Shown: positions 34,121 to 45,479, counted from the stretch's first letter. The stretch is 64,000 bases of DNA from Actinostola sp. cb2023 (GCA_033675265.1 JAUJYZ010001497.1:1-64000), one strand, 5' to 3'. Notes: generated from the letters alone by a model not told the origin. Numbers and translations are program-made.

Positions 34121-35431
34121 TACGCGTTGGATTTTATAACTCGTGCGGCCTACGGCCTGGGCACGAGTAATAATCATCTGTGTTTCTACAGATAACAGCC
34201 ATTCTGATATGATTGCATGCTTATTTTTTTAAACACTTGAATAATAATAATAAAGCCTTTGGTTACTTTCTTTTAAGCTGTCCATACTAGACCTGACATT
34301 CAGGGCATAATCCCTTGAAAGAATCACGCCAAAACTTAATACAAACATATAAAGTTTCAGAGGCACATGAAACAAGACTTAAAATATTCAATATACACAA
34401 AAAGATGTGAAAACTGTAAGACTCTAATAAAGCTGCTTGACTTCTTTTTAAAAGTTGCGATTCTATTAATTAATTCAAAAGTTTGAAATTCATCAAACAA
34501 TTTTGTGTTGTCTGACATGTAAATGTCCATGCAGACATAGTCGTCTCAATCTGCACAGTGATATTTGAATACCTGCTAGCCTATTGTGTCACAGTGCGTG
34601 CATGGGTCAACATTACTCACTCAGATGAATAGAGGTTGTTATTTTATGCATGAATTGAATCACTGGCATGTTATAGCATCACGCATAATAATTAATCTTA
34701 ACATTAAACTATACTTTTCAAAAGTTTATAACACATTTTAGTGGATGTGTTCTTGGCACACGTGCATAGCATGTGGACCCAAAGGGATCATTCGTGGAAT
34801 GAAATGTCCTACGAGTTCCTAGTTTGCCTGTAATTGAGAGCTGTGATCATGACACACTAAAAGAGCTTCAGATTTCATCCTCTCTTCATTATAATGTTTG
34901 TCTCTTCATATTTTGTTCACCGAAATTTGGAATTTAGGATATTTATGACTGATTATATAGATTCTGACAGAAAATTCTTCTGAAATCCATGATATACGTA
35001 TCCTAATTTCAGAGAGTTTGTATGCAAAATGATACTTGGAGTTGAACTCATAGACTGATCACCTTAAGCAGTTGTTGTTTGTGAGTTTGGGTATGCGTGG
35101 TCGTTATATAACTGTACCGTTTTGAATTATCACGTGGGAATGAGATACATGTACGTATATATGAGCATGTAGTATCAAAGTCAAATCCACTGTGATTGGA
35201 TAAGAAATTGTGAAATCAATGATTGGATGACAGTACATGTGTAATGTTCACCTTCAGAAGAAACAACTTTGGAGACACGTGAATTTCTCCTCTTTTGACT
35301 ACTACTTATACTATGCATACACTCATGGCGTAAAAAGCCATTCTTGTTCAGTTGCAAACATGGAAAGTCCAAGTGCATGTAACAGAGATGGTCATGTTCC
35401 AGTGAAAATTATAAGGTAAAAACTAGAAGAC
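30245..35431. repeat. Segmental duplication, copy B (5.2 kb, with insertions)
   Basis: Direct diverged copy of 26930-30214. It carries extra sequence at about 31800-32520 and 32826-34165. Order and orientation of all shared blocks are kept. Divergence of a few percent plus indels makes it older than the triplication at the start of the window. Confidence 0.88.
32826..34165. mobile_element. About 1.34-kb insertion in copy B, with A27 tract and terminal hairpin
   Basis: Copy A reads AAATTACAATAATCATCTG without this DNA. The insertion ends in an A27 run (34094-34120), then TACGCGTTGG and a hairpin ACTCGTGCGGCC..GGGCACGAGT. It contains a 124-codon minus-strand open frame (33942-33568) with no recognised motif, and a palindromic GGGCTTCCTGTGG..CAGGTAGCCC at 33291. 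Class unknown; a short polyadenylated retroelement or an inverted-repeat transposon are both possible. Confidence 0.5.
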
Positions 35432-35789
35432 ATAGTTTTGTGATGTAAGGAATCAAGGAAGGCAAACATGCAAAAGTCCAAAAATTAGATATAACTATAA
35501 AACTAGTAAACTTTTGTACTTTAGGAATTCACTTAACATTTTGAAAATCCTAAATACTAAGTCTAAGAGCAAAAGGGAGGAACATGGTTCTTTTGTACAA
35601 AATAAATATTTTTTTCTTTATGCTTACTAATGAGTAATGGATGCTGCATGGAACTGCATGTTGTCTCATGTTGTACGTATTCATGTAAACTTATAAGATC
35701 GTGCATGACACTGTAGCTCCAGTTTAGTGCGTCTTTTTGACAAAAACGCGTTGATCCTAATAAGTTAAGTTTATATTAAAAAACGTCGA

Positions 35790-35955
35790 GCACTAGTGGC
35801 TCTTTCTCAGTATATCACTATCCTGAAAAACCTTTGTTATTCAAATCAAGAACTCTTTGTAGAACGAGGCATACAACAATATGAACTATTGTTATTCAAA
35901 TTTTCAGGGATTCAGGACGGTGATATACTGAGAAAGCCCCGCACTAGTAGCCGGG
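35790..35955. mobile_element. 165-bp foldback MITE
   Basis: GCACTAGTGGCTCTTTCTCA then GTATATCAC..TCCTGAA (left) pairs with TTCAGGACGGTGATATACTG then AGAAAGCCCCGCACTAG (right). The loop is AT-rich. The 350 bases to its left (35432-35789) show nothing supportable. Confidence 0.7.
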
Positions 35956-36015
35956 GACTTTCCCCAACATGCATACATTGTAAGCTTATAATATGGAGCA
36001 TCGATCGATCAGAAC

Positions 36016-37024
36016 ACAGGTATCCCAAGTTCAATATTAGTGTAAATGTATGGCGTCTTTTGAACGCCATAATCATTTGGTAAAAATTCCGTTTGAATAA
36101 AATATCGAAAACACTAACTTGTTTGGAGTCATCTCTTCTGTGTTCGAGCCGATTTTAAGCCGTATCCGTTCAGTTTTTGGCGAGTTATAGTCGATTTGGT
36201 TTGTCACGTATCACACACTAGTATAATTGAGAAGGTAGGAGAGTCGTGTCTCGGTTCCTCGAACCAAATCGACTAGAATTCTTTTAAAATTCGAACTATC
36301 GCCAAAATTCCTCCAAAACACATTAGCCCGATAAACAAACTATTATCCAAAGCACTCTTCCGTACTTCAAACCTCGATATCTGCACCGTAAAACGGATTT
36401 TAGGACCAAACTGGCGATACGAATACTCTCTTGTCACTCTACCTGGACCAAAGGCATGACAAGAATGCAACGGCCGTTGAAATGTCACGACGGTGCCCTC
36501 CCCCGGAGAGTCGGACGAAATTCAAGCCAACCAATAGGAAGCGAGCTTCACGGGACATTTCGACATCAGTTGCATTCTTGTCATGCCTTTGGTCCAGGTA
36601 GAGTGACAAGAGAGTATTCGTATCGCCAGTTTGGTCCTAAAATCCGTTTTACGGTGCAGATATCGAGGTTTGAAGTACGGAAGAATGCTTTGGATAATAG
36701 TTTGTTTATCGGGCTAATGTGTTTTGGAGGAATTTTGGCGATAGTTCGAATTTTAAAAGAATTCTAGTCGATTTGGTTCGAGGAACCGAGAAACGACTCT
36801 CCTACCTTCTCAATTATACTAGTGTGTGATACGTGACAAACCAAATCGACTATAACTCACCAAAAACTGAACGGATACGGCTTGAAATCGGCTCGGACAC
36901 AGAAGAGATGACTCCAAACAAGTTAGTGTTTTCAATATTTTATTCAAACGGAATTTTTACCAAATGATTATGGCGTTCAAAAGACGCCATACATTTACAC
37001 TGATATTGAACTTGGGATACCTGT
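36016..37024. mobile_element. 1,009-bp long-inverted-repeat transposon with 9-bp target duplication
   Basis: Tips ACAGGTATCCCAAGTTCAAT and its inverse. The arms run about 440 bases each, with only about 100 unique bases at the centre (36470-36570). The 9-mer GATCAGAAC stands immediately outside both ends (36007-36015 and 37025-37033). The two open frames of about 70-100 codons (36273-36488 minus, 36456-36767 plus) are mirror images of each other caused by the arms. Long inverted ends and a 9-bp duplication fit Mutator-like (MULE) elements, non-autonomous here. Confidence 0.9.
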
Positions 37025-37033
37025 GATCAGAAC

Positions 37034-37502
37034 TTGTCGCTTTTGTCGAAACGTATCAAGCTTATTATCCTCAGTCTCAGAGAATATGAACTTATCAGAC
37101 ATCAATAGCAGACAATGCAGTGAAAAGCAACCCAGAAACTTTCACTTTCAATTTCAATAACTCTATTTCTTACTAAGTTAATGCAAGCTAAGTTAATTTA
37201 TATGGTACATCTTTATCGTTTTAACGATGCAGATCTTTATATAATATGGTCATGTACAGCTTCAAATAATGAAGTACTCACCCAACATATAATTCACAAC
37301 AATCGCTTGTATTTAGTTCTTGGGGACGAGAATGTTCCAGGAATTCGGAGAAACTATTCAATCAGGTATTCAATCAGCAACGCAAGCTTTTATTTTCGTC
37401 GAGCATGCGCTTTATTACCCTGGGTTAATGGCGACTCTCGTACCCAGAGCCCCTCGAAGTGGGGGAGTATTCCCGGAAATTTAGGATAGGGGTGTGCCTT
37501 GG

Positions 37503-37506
<4 letters not shown>
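37034..37506. other. Intergenic, repeat fragments only
   Basis: No supported gene. CGACTCTCGTACCCAGAGCC at 37431 matches the edge of the palindrome at 57556-57637, so a fragment of that family is present. Confidence 0.4.

Positions 37507-37560
<54 letters not shown>
37507..37560 (+). repeat. Homopolymer of 54 C
   Basis: An uninterrupted C run preceded by GGTGTG and followed by ACCCATACTAAGGG. Length in the source DNA is uncertain because such runs are error-prone. The following 669 bases (37561-38229) hold no supported gene. Confidence 0.9.
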
Positions 37561-38229
37561 ACCCATACTAAGGGTATTTTTGGGTAGGGGTGTGCCGCGA
37601 ACACCTCAAAACCCTGACTCTATCCCAGAACTAAAATTTTGATTTTCCATACCCTATTCCAGACTAAAGCTTAAAAATGTATACCCTATCCCAGATCAGG
37701 AGCCCATTACTAGGAGCCTCCCTCTAGTAATAGGTTCATACGACATCATTTGCACAAATTGGGCTATTTTTAGATATGCAAATTTCCGAAGAATTTCAAA
37801 TTGAAAAATAAAATGACGACCGGCAAACGGAAGACGCGAGGACTTGATCCAAAATATTGATATTCTTATTCCATGGAAGTCCAAGTCTATTTTTCCCTTG
37901 CACAAGAACGAGACGAACTGTGTACAATGAATGTATCACATGTATCAATAAACTGACATACTGCCAGAGCGCTTAGTGGCGACTTTTAGTTTGGCGACTC
38001 ACGATATCGCGAAATTCTTCTACGTTCTTATACCTATCGCTTCATATGTTTATTCTTGTTTTATCAACTTTCTTCTGTTGGTTTTTGATTCATGATTTAG
38101 TCTACGTGCCGCAAGAATGAAGCGTTTTCTCACAGTGATTTCGACTCTGAGTGAAGCAAAATCCATCACCTTCGTCATCACTGATATAGTTTTGGATAGC
38201 GACGCCAATATAACCAACCACACAAATGT

Positions 38230-38732
38230 CAGGGGCGGATCCAGGGGGAGGGTTCTGGGGGTTGCAACCCCCCCTATGGATATTTTTTTAATACCGCTTG
38301 TATAGATATGTCTGTCCGTAGGTCTCTCTTGCACTTTCAGCTCTCTCCCTCGTAAGAATAATATAATTCATTCATAATGTTTACACGACCGTTCGACTTC
38401 GAGGCCGGTTTGACTGATAACAGAAAGAACCTGCCGTTTCTAGCGTCAAAAACGTATGTGAAGCCTTCATACTTGTAAGCTCACCCAAGAAGACTCTTCC
38501 AAGCATCTTTGTTGGATGTCCAATAAACTTAAAATTTCACTGAAAATTGAGTTTTGTTGTGTTAATAAAACAACTCCAGATCTCTAAAATTGCATTTTAG
38601 AGCTTGTAGATTTCAAAATTTTCTGGGGGGGCATGCCCCTACACCCCCCTAGTAGTTCGCGGCTATGCCGCTCACACAACACAACGGCCGCAACACAACC
38701 CCCTGTTTGACAAAAACCTGCATCCGCCCCTG
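38230..38732. mobile_element. 503-bp MITE with CAGGGGCGGATCCAGG ends
   Basis: CAGGGGCGGATCCAGG at the left and CCTGCATCCGCCCCTG at the right are near-exact inverted ends. AATGT flanks both sides (38225-38229 and 38733-38737), a possible 5-bp target duplication. C-rich subterminal blocks (GCAACCCCCCC, ACACCCCCC) lie inside. The GGCGGATC tip occurs again at 47937. Superfamily not assigned. Confidence 0.78.
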
Positions 38733-38831
38733 AATGTGCACTTTGCTAAATAACTTCTTCGCCGAAAGATTGTCGAAAAACAACTGAAACTTTCATCCGA
38801 CGAACCGTGCCTTAAAGAGCGGCAAAGAACT

Positions 38832-41152
38832 ATGGCGCGCCGATCCGGACAAAAATACTTCTGTTTAAAAATATACGACTTGTGTGAAATATAGTACTTA
38901 TCGGTAAAATTATACTACTTGTTTGAAAATATAACACTTGTTACTGAGTAAATATATACGACTTGCTTGAAAATATACGACTTGCTTGAAAATATACGAC
39001 TTGCTTTAAAAAATAGGACTTGCTTGAAAATATAAGACTTCAAAGGCGCCCGCGATCGGTGGTCAGCAGTGGCACGATGAATATCCCGAGGGGGGAGGAG
39101 TGGATAACGGCTATACACAGGCTACTACGGAGCCTTTTTAGTGCCATTGATCACACTTTTTTCTAGCGACCGGTTTGGCATCAACCACTTTTTTTTGCAG
39201 ACTTTTTTGCATCAACCAAATTTTTATGCCGTGATTTTTGCATCGACCACTTTTTTTTTGCCGTGATTTTTGCCGACTTTTTGGCCGACTTTTTGGCCGA
39301 CTTTTTGGCCGACTTTTTGGCCGTGATTTTTGCCGTGATTTTTGATTATCGACTGGTTAGTCCAGAGAGACTGGTGGGTAGTCAAGGTTTGTGTGTGTGT
39401 TTTTGGGGTGGAGGTGAAAGGTAGGGGGAAGGGGGAGATGGGGGGGGGGAGGGGGAGGGGGCAATGGAATATGGGAACTGGAAGAGAGTGTAAATTTATG
39501 GGGGAATAAAATGTAGGGATATGGGGGAGGAAGCCGGATTGGATATCCTTCGTCCATTTCTCTGTCACTTTAGCTATTCCACATACTTTCCACTTCCCTC
39601 TTCTCTTCATTTCAAACATCCATCTCTCTACCTGTCACTCTACTTTTCCACTCACATTCCACTTCTTTCATTCTTCTCCTCTTTTCTATCATCCATATCT
39701 ATATCCGTCACTTGATACATATCTATATCTGTCACTATATCCGCTTACTTTCCATCTCTTTCTTCTTTCTCCATCCTTTCTACCATCCATTTCTCTGCAT
39801 CACACTCTTGCATCTCCACATCCATTCCACCCATCTCTCCCACTTTTTATTCCTTTTTTCCCTCCTGAAAAACTTCACCTTCCCTCCACTTCACCCCCCT
39901 TGAATAACTCCCTGCATCCCCAACACCCACCCTCAATCCACCTACTTCCCTTCACCCCTCATTTCTCCTTTTCTTCCATTTCAAATTGCAAACCTCCCCC
40001 CCCCCCCCCCCACACACACTCTCAACACTCTCTCCCCCTTCCCGTCTCCCACAGCCCCTCACCCGCTAATCACACCCTCATCCAATCGCTTCCTCCCCCA
40101 TATCCCTACACTTTAATCCCCCCATAAATTTACACTCTCTTCCACTGTTCCAGTTCCCATATCCCATTGCCCCCTCCTCCATGAACATCACCCCTATCCT
40201 TCTCCGATCCCTTCAACTCCACCCCAAAAACACACACACAAACCTTGACTACCCACCAATCTCTCTGGACTAACCAGTCGATAATCAAAAATCACGGCAA
40301 AAATCACGGCAAAAAAGTCGGCAAAAAAGCCGGCCAAAATTATGGCCAAAAAGTCGGCCAAAATCACGGCCAAAAAGTCGACCAAAAAGTCGGCAAAAAT
40401 CACAGCAAAAAAAAGTGGTCGATGCAAAAATCACGGCATAAAAAATTGGTTGATGCAAAAAAGTCGGCAAAAAAAAGTGGTTGATGCCAAACCGGTCGCT
40501 AGAAAAAAGTGTGATCAATGGCACTAAAAAGGCTCCGTATCAAACGGTTTCTCTGTACTTCTTCGTTAAGATTTTTTCCAATTTGTAATACTTCTAACAA
40601 AGCATCATTCTCGTTCTCCATGATGGCTGTATAGCCTGTGTATAGCCGTTATCCACTCCTCCCCCCTCGGGGTATTCATCGTGCCACTGCTGACCACCGA
40701 TCGCGGGCGCCTTTGAAGTCTTATATTTTCAAGCAAGTCGTATATTTTCAAGCAAGTCTTATATTTTCAAGCAAGTCGTATATTTTCAAGCAAGTCGTAT
40801 ATTTTCAAGCAAGTCGTATATTTTCAAGCAAGTCGAAGCAATTCAAGTCGTATATTTTCAAGCCAGTCGTATATTTTCAAGCAAGTCGTATATTTTCAAG
40901 CAAGTCGTATATTTTCAAGCAAGTCGTATATTTTCAAGCAAGTCGTATATTTTCAAGCAAGTCGAAGCAATTCAAGTCGTATATTTTCAAGCAAGTCGTA
41001 TATTTTCAAGCAAGTCGTATATTTTCAAGCAAGTCGTATATTTTCAAGCAAGTCGTATATATTTACTCAGTAACAAGTGTTATATTTTCAAACAAGTAGT
41101 ATAATTTTACCGATAAGTACTATATTTCACACAAGTCGTATATTTTTAAAAT
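38832..41152 (+). mobile_element. 2.3-kb foldback element E1 with 19-bp arrays in its arms
   Basis: Left tip ATGGCGCGCCGATCCGGAC. The left arm (38832 to about 39540) is inverted in the right arm (about 40080-41150). The arms hold the AAGTCGTATATTTTCAAGC array, GCCGTTATCCACTCCTCCCC, GACCGGTTTGGCATCAACC and CGGCCAAAAAGTC repeats. The right arm has a much longer array and an extra segment with a 40-codon frame. The right tip is cut at TTTTTAAA, where E2 begins. The unique centre (about 39540-40080) is almost pure pyrimidine on the plus strand. The open frames here are repeats, not genes. Confidence 0.85.
40716..41060. repeat. 19-bp minisatellite AAGTCGTATATTTTCAAGC (also 41275-41617; short forms 38940-39030, 43288-43372)
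   Basis: About 17 units in each long array, interrupted twice by AAGTCGAAGCAATTC, which marks a higher-order period. The short arrays in the outer arms have only four or five units, so the arrays changed length after the arms formed. Confidence 0.93.
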
Positions 41153-43491
41153 ATGGCGCGCCGATCCGGACAAAAATACTTCTGTTTAAAAATATACGAC
41201 TTGTGTGAAATATAGTACTTATCGGTAAAATTATACTACTTGTTTGAAAATATAACACTTGTTACTGAGTAAATATATACGACTTGCTTGAAAATATACG
41301 ACTTGCTTGAAAATATACGACTTGCTTGAAAATATACGACTTGCTTGAAAATATACGACTTGAATTGCTTCGACTTGCTTGAAAATATACGACTTGCTTG
41401 AAAATATACGACTTGCTTGAAAATATACGACTTGCTTGAAAATATACGACTTGCTTGAAAATATACGACTGGCTTGAAAATATACGACTTGAATTGCTTC
41501 GACTTGCTTGAAAATATACGACTTGCTTGAAAATATACGACTTGCTTGAAAATATACGACTTGCTTGAAAATATAAGACTTGCTTGAAAATATACGACTT
41601 GCTTGAAAATATAAGACTTCAAAGGCGCCCGCGATCGGTGGTCAGCAGTGGCACGATGAATACCCCGAGGGGGGAGGAGTGGATAACGGCTATACACAGG
41701 CTATACAGCCATCATGGAGAACGAGAATGATGCTTTGTTAGAAGTATTACAAATTGGAAAAAATCTTAACGAAGAAGTACAGAGAAACCGTTTGATACGG
41801 AGCTTTTTTAGTGCCATTGATCACACTTTTTTCTAGCGACCGGTTTGGCATCAACCACTTTTTTTTGCCGACTTTTTTGCATCAACCAATTTTTTATGCC
41901 GTGATTTTTGCATCGACCACTTTTTTTTTGCTGTGATTTTTGCCGATTTTTTGGTCGACTTTTTGGCCGTGATTTTGGCCGACTTTTTGGCCATAATTTT
42001 GGCCGGCTTTTTTGCCGACTTTTTTGCCGTGATTTTTGCCGTGATTTTTGATTATCGACTGGTTAGTCCAGAGAGATTGGTGGGTAGTCAAGGTTTGTGT
42101 GTGTGTTTTTGGGGTGGAGTTGAAGGGATCGGAGAAGGATAGGGGTGATGTTCATGGAGGAGGGGGCAATGGGATATGGGAACTGGAACAGTGGAAGAGA
42201 GTGTAAATTTATGGGGGGATTAAATGTAGGGATATGGGGGAGGAAGCGATTGGATGAGGGGTGTGATTAGCGGGTGAGGGGCTGTGGGAGACGGGAAGGG
42301 GGAGAGAGTGTTGAGAGTGTGTGGGGGGGGGGGGGGAGTTTGCAATTTGAAATGGAAGAAAAGGAGAAATGAGGGGTGAAGGGAAGTAGGTGGATTGAGG
42401 GTGGGTGTTGGGGATGCAGGGAGTTATTCAAGGGGGGTGAAGTGGAGGGAAGGTGAAGTTTTTCAGGAGGGAAAAAAGGAATAAAAAGTGGGAGAGATGG
42501 GTGGAATGGATGTGGAGATGCAAGAGTGTGATGCAGAGAAATGGATGGTAGAAAGGATGGAGAAAGAAGAAAGAGATGGAAAGTAAGCGGATATAGTGAC
42601 AGATATAGATATGTATCAAGTGACGGATATAGATATGGATGATAGAAAAGAGGAGAAGAATGAAAGAAGTGGAATGTGAGTGGAAAAGTAGAGTGACAGG
42701 TAGAGAGATGGATGTTTGAAATGAAGAGAAGAGGGAAGTGGAAAGTATGTGGAATAGCTAAAGTGACAGAGAAATGGACGAAGGATATCCAATCCGGCTT
42801 CCTCCCCCATATCCCTACATTTTATTCCCCCATAAATTTACACTCTCTTCCAGTTCCCATATTCCATTGCCCCCTCCCCCTCCCCCCTCCCCCTTCCCCC
42901 TACCTTTCACCTCCACCCCAAAAACACACACACAAACCTTGACTACCCACCAGTCTCTCTGGACTAACCAGTCGATAATCAAAAATCACGGCAAAAATCA
43001 CGGCCAAAAAGTCGGCCAAAAAGTCGGCCAAAAAGTCGGCCAAAAAGTCGGCAAAAATCACGGCAAAAAAAAGTGGTCGATGCAAAAATCACGGCATAAA
43101 AATTTGGTTGATGCAAAAAAGTCTGCAAAAAAAAGTGGTTGATGCCAAACCGGTCGCTAGAAAAAAGTGTGATCAATGGCACTAAAAAGGCTCCGTAGTA
43201 GCCTGTGTATAGCCGTTATCCACTCCTCCCCCCTCGGGATATTCATCGTGCCACTGCTGACCACCGATCGCGGGCGCCTTTGAAGTCTTATATTTTCAAG
43301 CAAGTCCTATTTTTTAAAGCAAGTCGTATATTTTCAAGCAAGTCGTATATTTTCAAGCAAGTCGTATATATTTACTCAGTAACAAGTGTTATATTTTCAA
43401 ACAAGTAGTATAATTTTACCGATAAGTACTATATTTCACACAAGTCGTATATTTTTAAACAGAAGTATTTTTGTCCGGATCGGCGCGCCAT
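41153..43491 (-). mobile_element. 2.34-kb foldback element E2, inverted copy of E1
   Basis: Nearly exact reverse complement of E1, mirrored about position 41167 (for example 40638-41099 against 41236-41697). Right tip GGCGCGCCAT at 43482-43491. No flanking duplication was found around E2 alone or around the E1-E2 pair. Confidence 0.85.
41714..41836 (+). CDS. 40-codon frame inside element E2 (mirror copy 40499-40621, minus)
   Basis: ATG in good context (CATCATGG) opens a frame beginning MENENDALLEVLQIGKNL and ending at TAG after AIDHTFF. The copy in E1 differs by one residue near the end. The segment is absent from the outer arms of E1 and E2. It could be the start of a lost transposase, but no family is recognised, and the frame may be chance. 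Confidence 0.3.
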   Translation: MENENDALLEVLQIGKNLNEEVQRNRLIRSFFSAIDHTFF

Positions 43492-44270
43492 ATTTAGTTT
43501 ATTCCATTGTATTCTGGGATTGTTATCGAAGGTATTCAGTGCAAGAAGCGAGCAAGAAACGATTCTTGAGAGCGAAAAATCCTTTCTAACTGAACCCAAG
43601 TGGTTTCAAAATGGCGGCCGACTGGAGCTAAATAAACGGTAAGTCAACCTTTGAATCTAAAATTCATTCATTTACGAAATTTTTCAAGGGTTATGGACAA
43701 TTTGTCTGTGAAGTTTGTCATCTTAACAACTACTTCCAGTAGATCACAGAGGTGTAACTTCGTATAAGTTGTGTTAACTTTCTACCCAAGATTTCATCTG
43801 GGCGCTCTACTTAGTTCGCTCTGTTTCACGTGGTGTCATGCTATACCGTAAGACGATGTGTTCTCATATGAATTCCACATCGTTGTTTCTTTATTATTAT
43901 AGACTCAAAATGGACTGCCATATAAGCTTAATGTCTCTCGGCTGATTGGGGATAAAATCAGTGTAATATAGTGTAGTGTATTTGTATCTACAGGTTGGAG
44001 CCACAAAGTTTAAACTATGACAACTGTGACTTCTTACAACAATTTTAAAATAATTCCTTCCCAAGTGGGAAATAGAATGTTATAGAGTCTATCTCACTGT
44101 AGTAAGCTTAAATACAGCTCAATTAACGGGTAAATGATAATGCAACTGATTATCACTGATGTATATTGTGTATTTTTAGGTGACGCAAGCATGGGTTCCA
44201 GAAACATGCCACAGTGAATCACTCTCTTTATGATTGTTATAATAAAGCAAAATTGCATAAACATTGTGTC
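43492..44270 (+). promoter_or_regulatory. Promoter or 5'-UTR-like segment with splice-like sites
   Basis: AAAATGGCGGCCGACTGGAG then TAA encodes only MAADWS. Shortly after comes ACG/GTAAGT (43638). A pyrimidine-poor TTTTTAG acceptor-like site precedes GTGACGCAAGCATGG at 44180, and AATAAA is at 44241. This could be a short non-coding or small-peptide transcript on the plus strand. Evidence is signal matching only. Confidence 0.25.
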
Positions 44271-45470
44271 CTTCTTTTATACTGCTTATATGACACACAG
44301 TACATTGAGTTTAAATAATATTTGTATTCATTTTACAATTGATAAGGTGCCCCGACAAGGCTCTCCGCCCAACCAAACCTCAATACATGCAATTCCAACC
44401 CAACCCAATATTGTTTATGGAAGATACATAACAGTACTAGAGAAATATACTACTAGAGTACAAACAAGCTGTCCAACATAAACACTACTATTTAGGATTA
44501 TATAGTGCTATGTAGCAGACCTAGTCTATTTTCAATGTAGTGTTTGTACTCTATAAGTATAATTTACTATTAATTTTAGGAATGTCATTCAAAACACTAA
44601 CAAGTACATAATGTGGTGACATTTAGGACAGACAAGTTTGTAAGATCTTTATTATTATTGCCATCAAAAAGTGTTTTTTTTTTACTTAAAAGTGCATATA
44701 AAAAAGGACTGTGATTCTTTGGAGTATTGTCTTTAGATATATTTTACTTCCAGTTTTATATAAGCTTATTTTACAATAAAATTTGTGGGAAGAAAATTAG
44801 TGTATGTAGTGAAAATTCACCCACTGCTCTCTTTGGTTCCTGATTGAAATGCCTAAGCGTACATCAAACAGAAAATGATGAACGTCTTGAGTATTTGCGA
44901 AAAGTATTACATTGTAAAGCCCATACTGTAAGCATGTACGTGCTGAACTACTGCAGTTGTAGCAATTAATCGACTACTATAAAATCGAGGGTCATTCTGC
45001 ACGTACCGCAAACCTATTGTTCTTTGTTAGCTTCATTCTATTTCAAAATATACGGTAATCAATGTATACCAAATCAGAAGGATAGCGACCAACTCTATAG
45101 TTTCTGGTACTCCAGCAAGCTAGGCTACTTCAACATTCACCGCCGTAGAGCGTGATTACGAAGTGGAATCGTTATTTATATTGTTACAAGATAAATCAGT
45201 TCTGATGCTTTACATCGATCTTATCCCAGCCATATGTGTCAAGTTTTGGAGCTTGTTAAATTGCTGAATATCCCGCTACCAAAGCACAGGCTTGCATTTT
45301 CGTGAAGACACGATCTTTAAGCCGCCATTATCGGATTTATTTTTGGGTTGTTTTATCACGTGATTGCTTGTTATGAAATCGGATTCTTTGCGGCAGCAAC
45401 AATGGAATCGTGACGTCAAAAGTATACCCTAATCTGCGGTTCTACCGGACTGTTGTATGCAACCAAGTAC
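44271..45470. other. Intergenic, nothing supported
   Basis: AT-rich sequence with a few short open frames (for example 44230-44481) lacking any recognised motif or repeat structure. Confidence 0.4.
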
Positions 45471-45479
45471 GCAGACCGG

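Noticed and set aside
36273..36767. Pair of opposite-strand frames with nearly the same protein
   Set aside because: The two frames are mirror images produced by the arms of the 1-kb foldback. No family match.
40638..41697. Two 153-codon frames with repeated YIFKQVVYFQASRIF
   Set aside because: Translation of the 19-bp array and its inverted copy.
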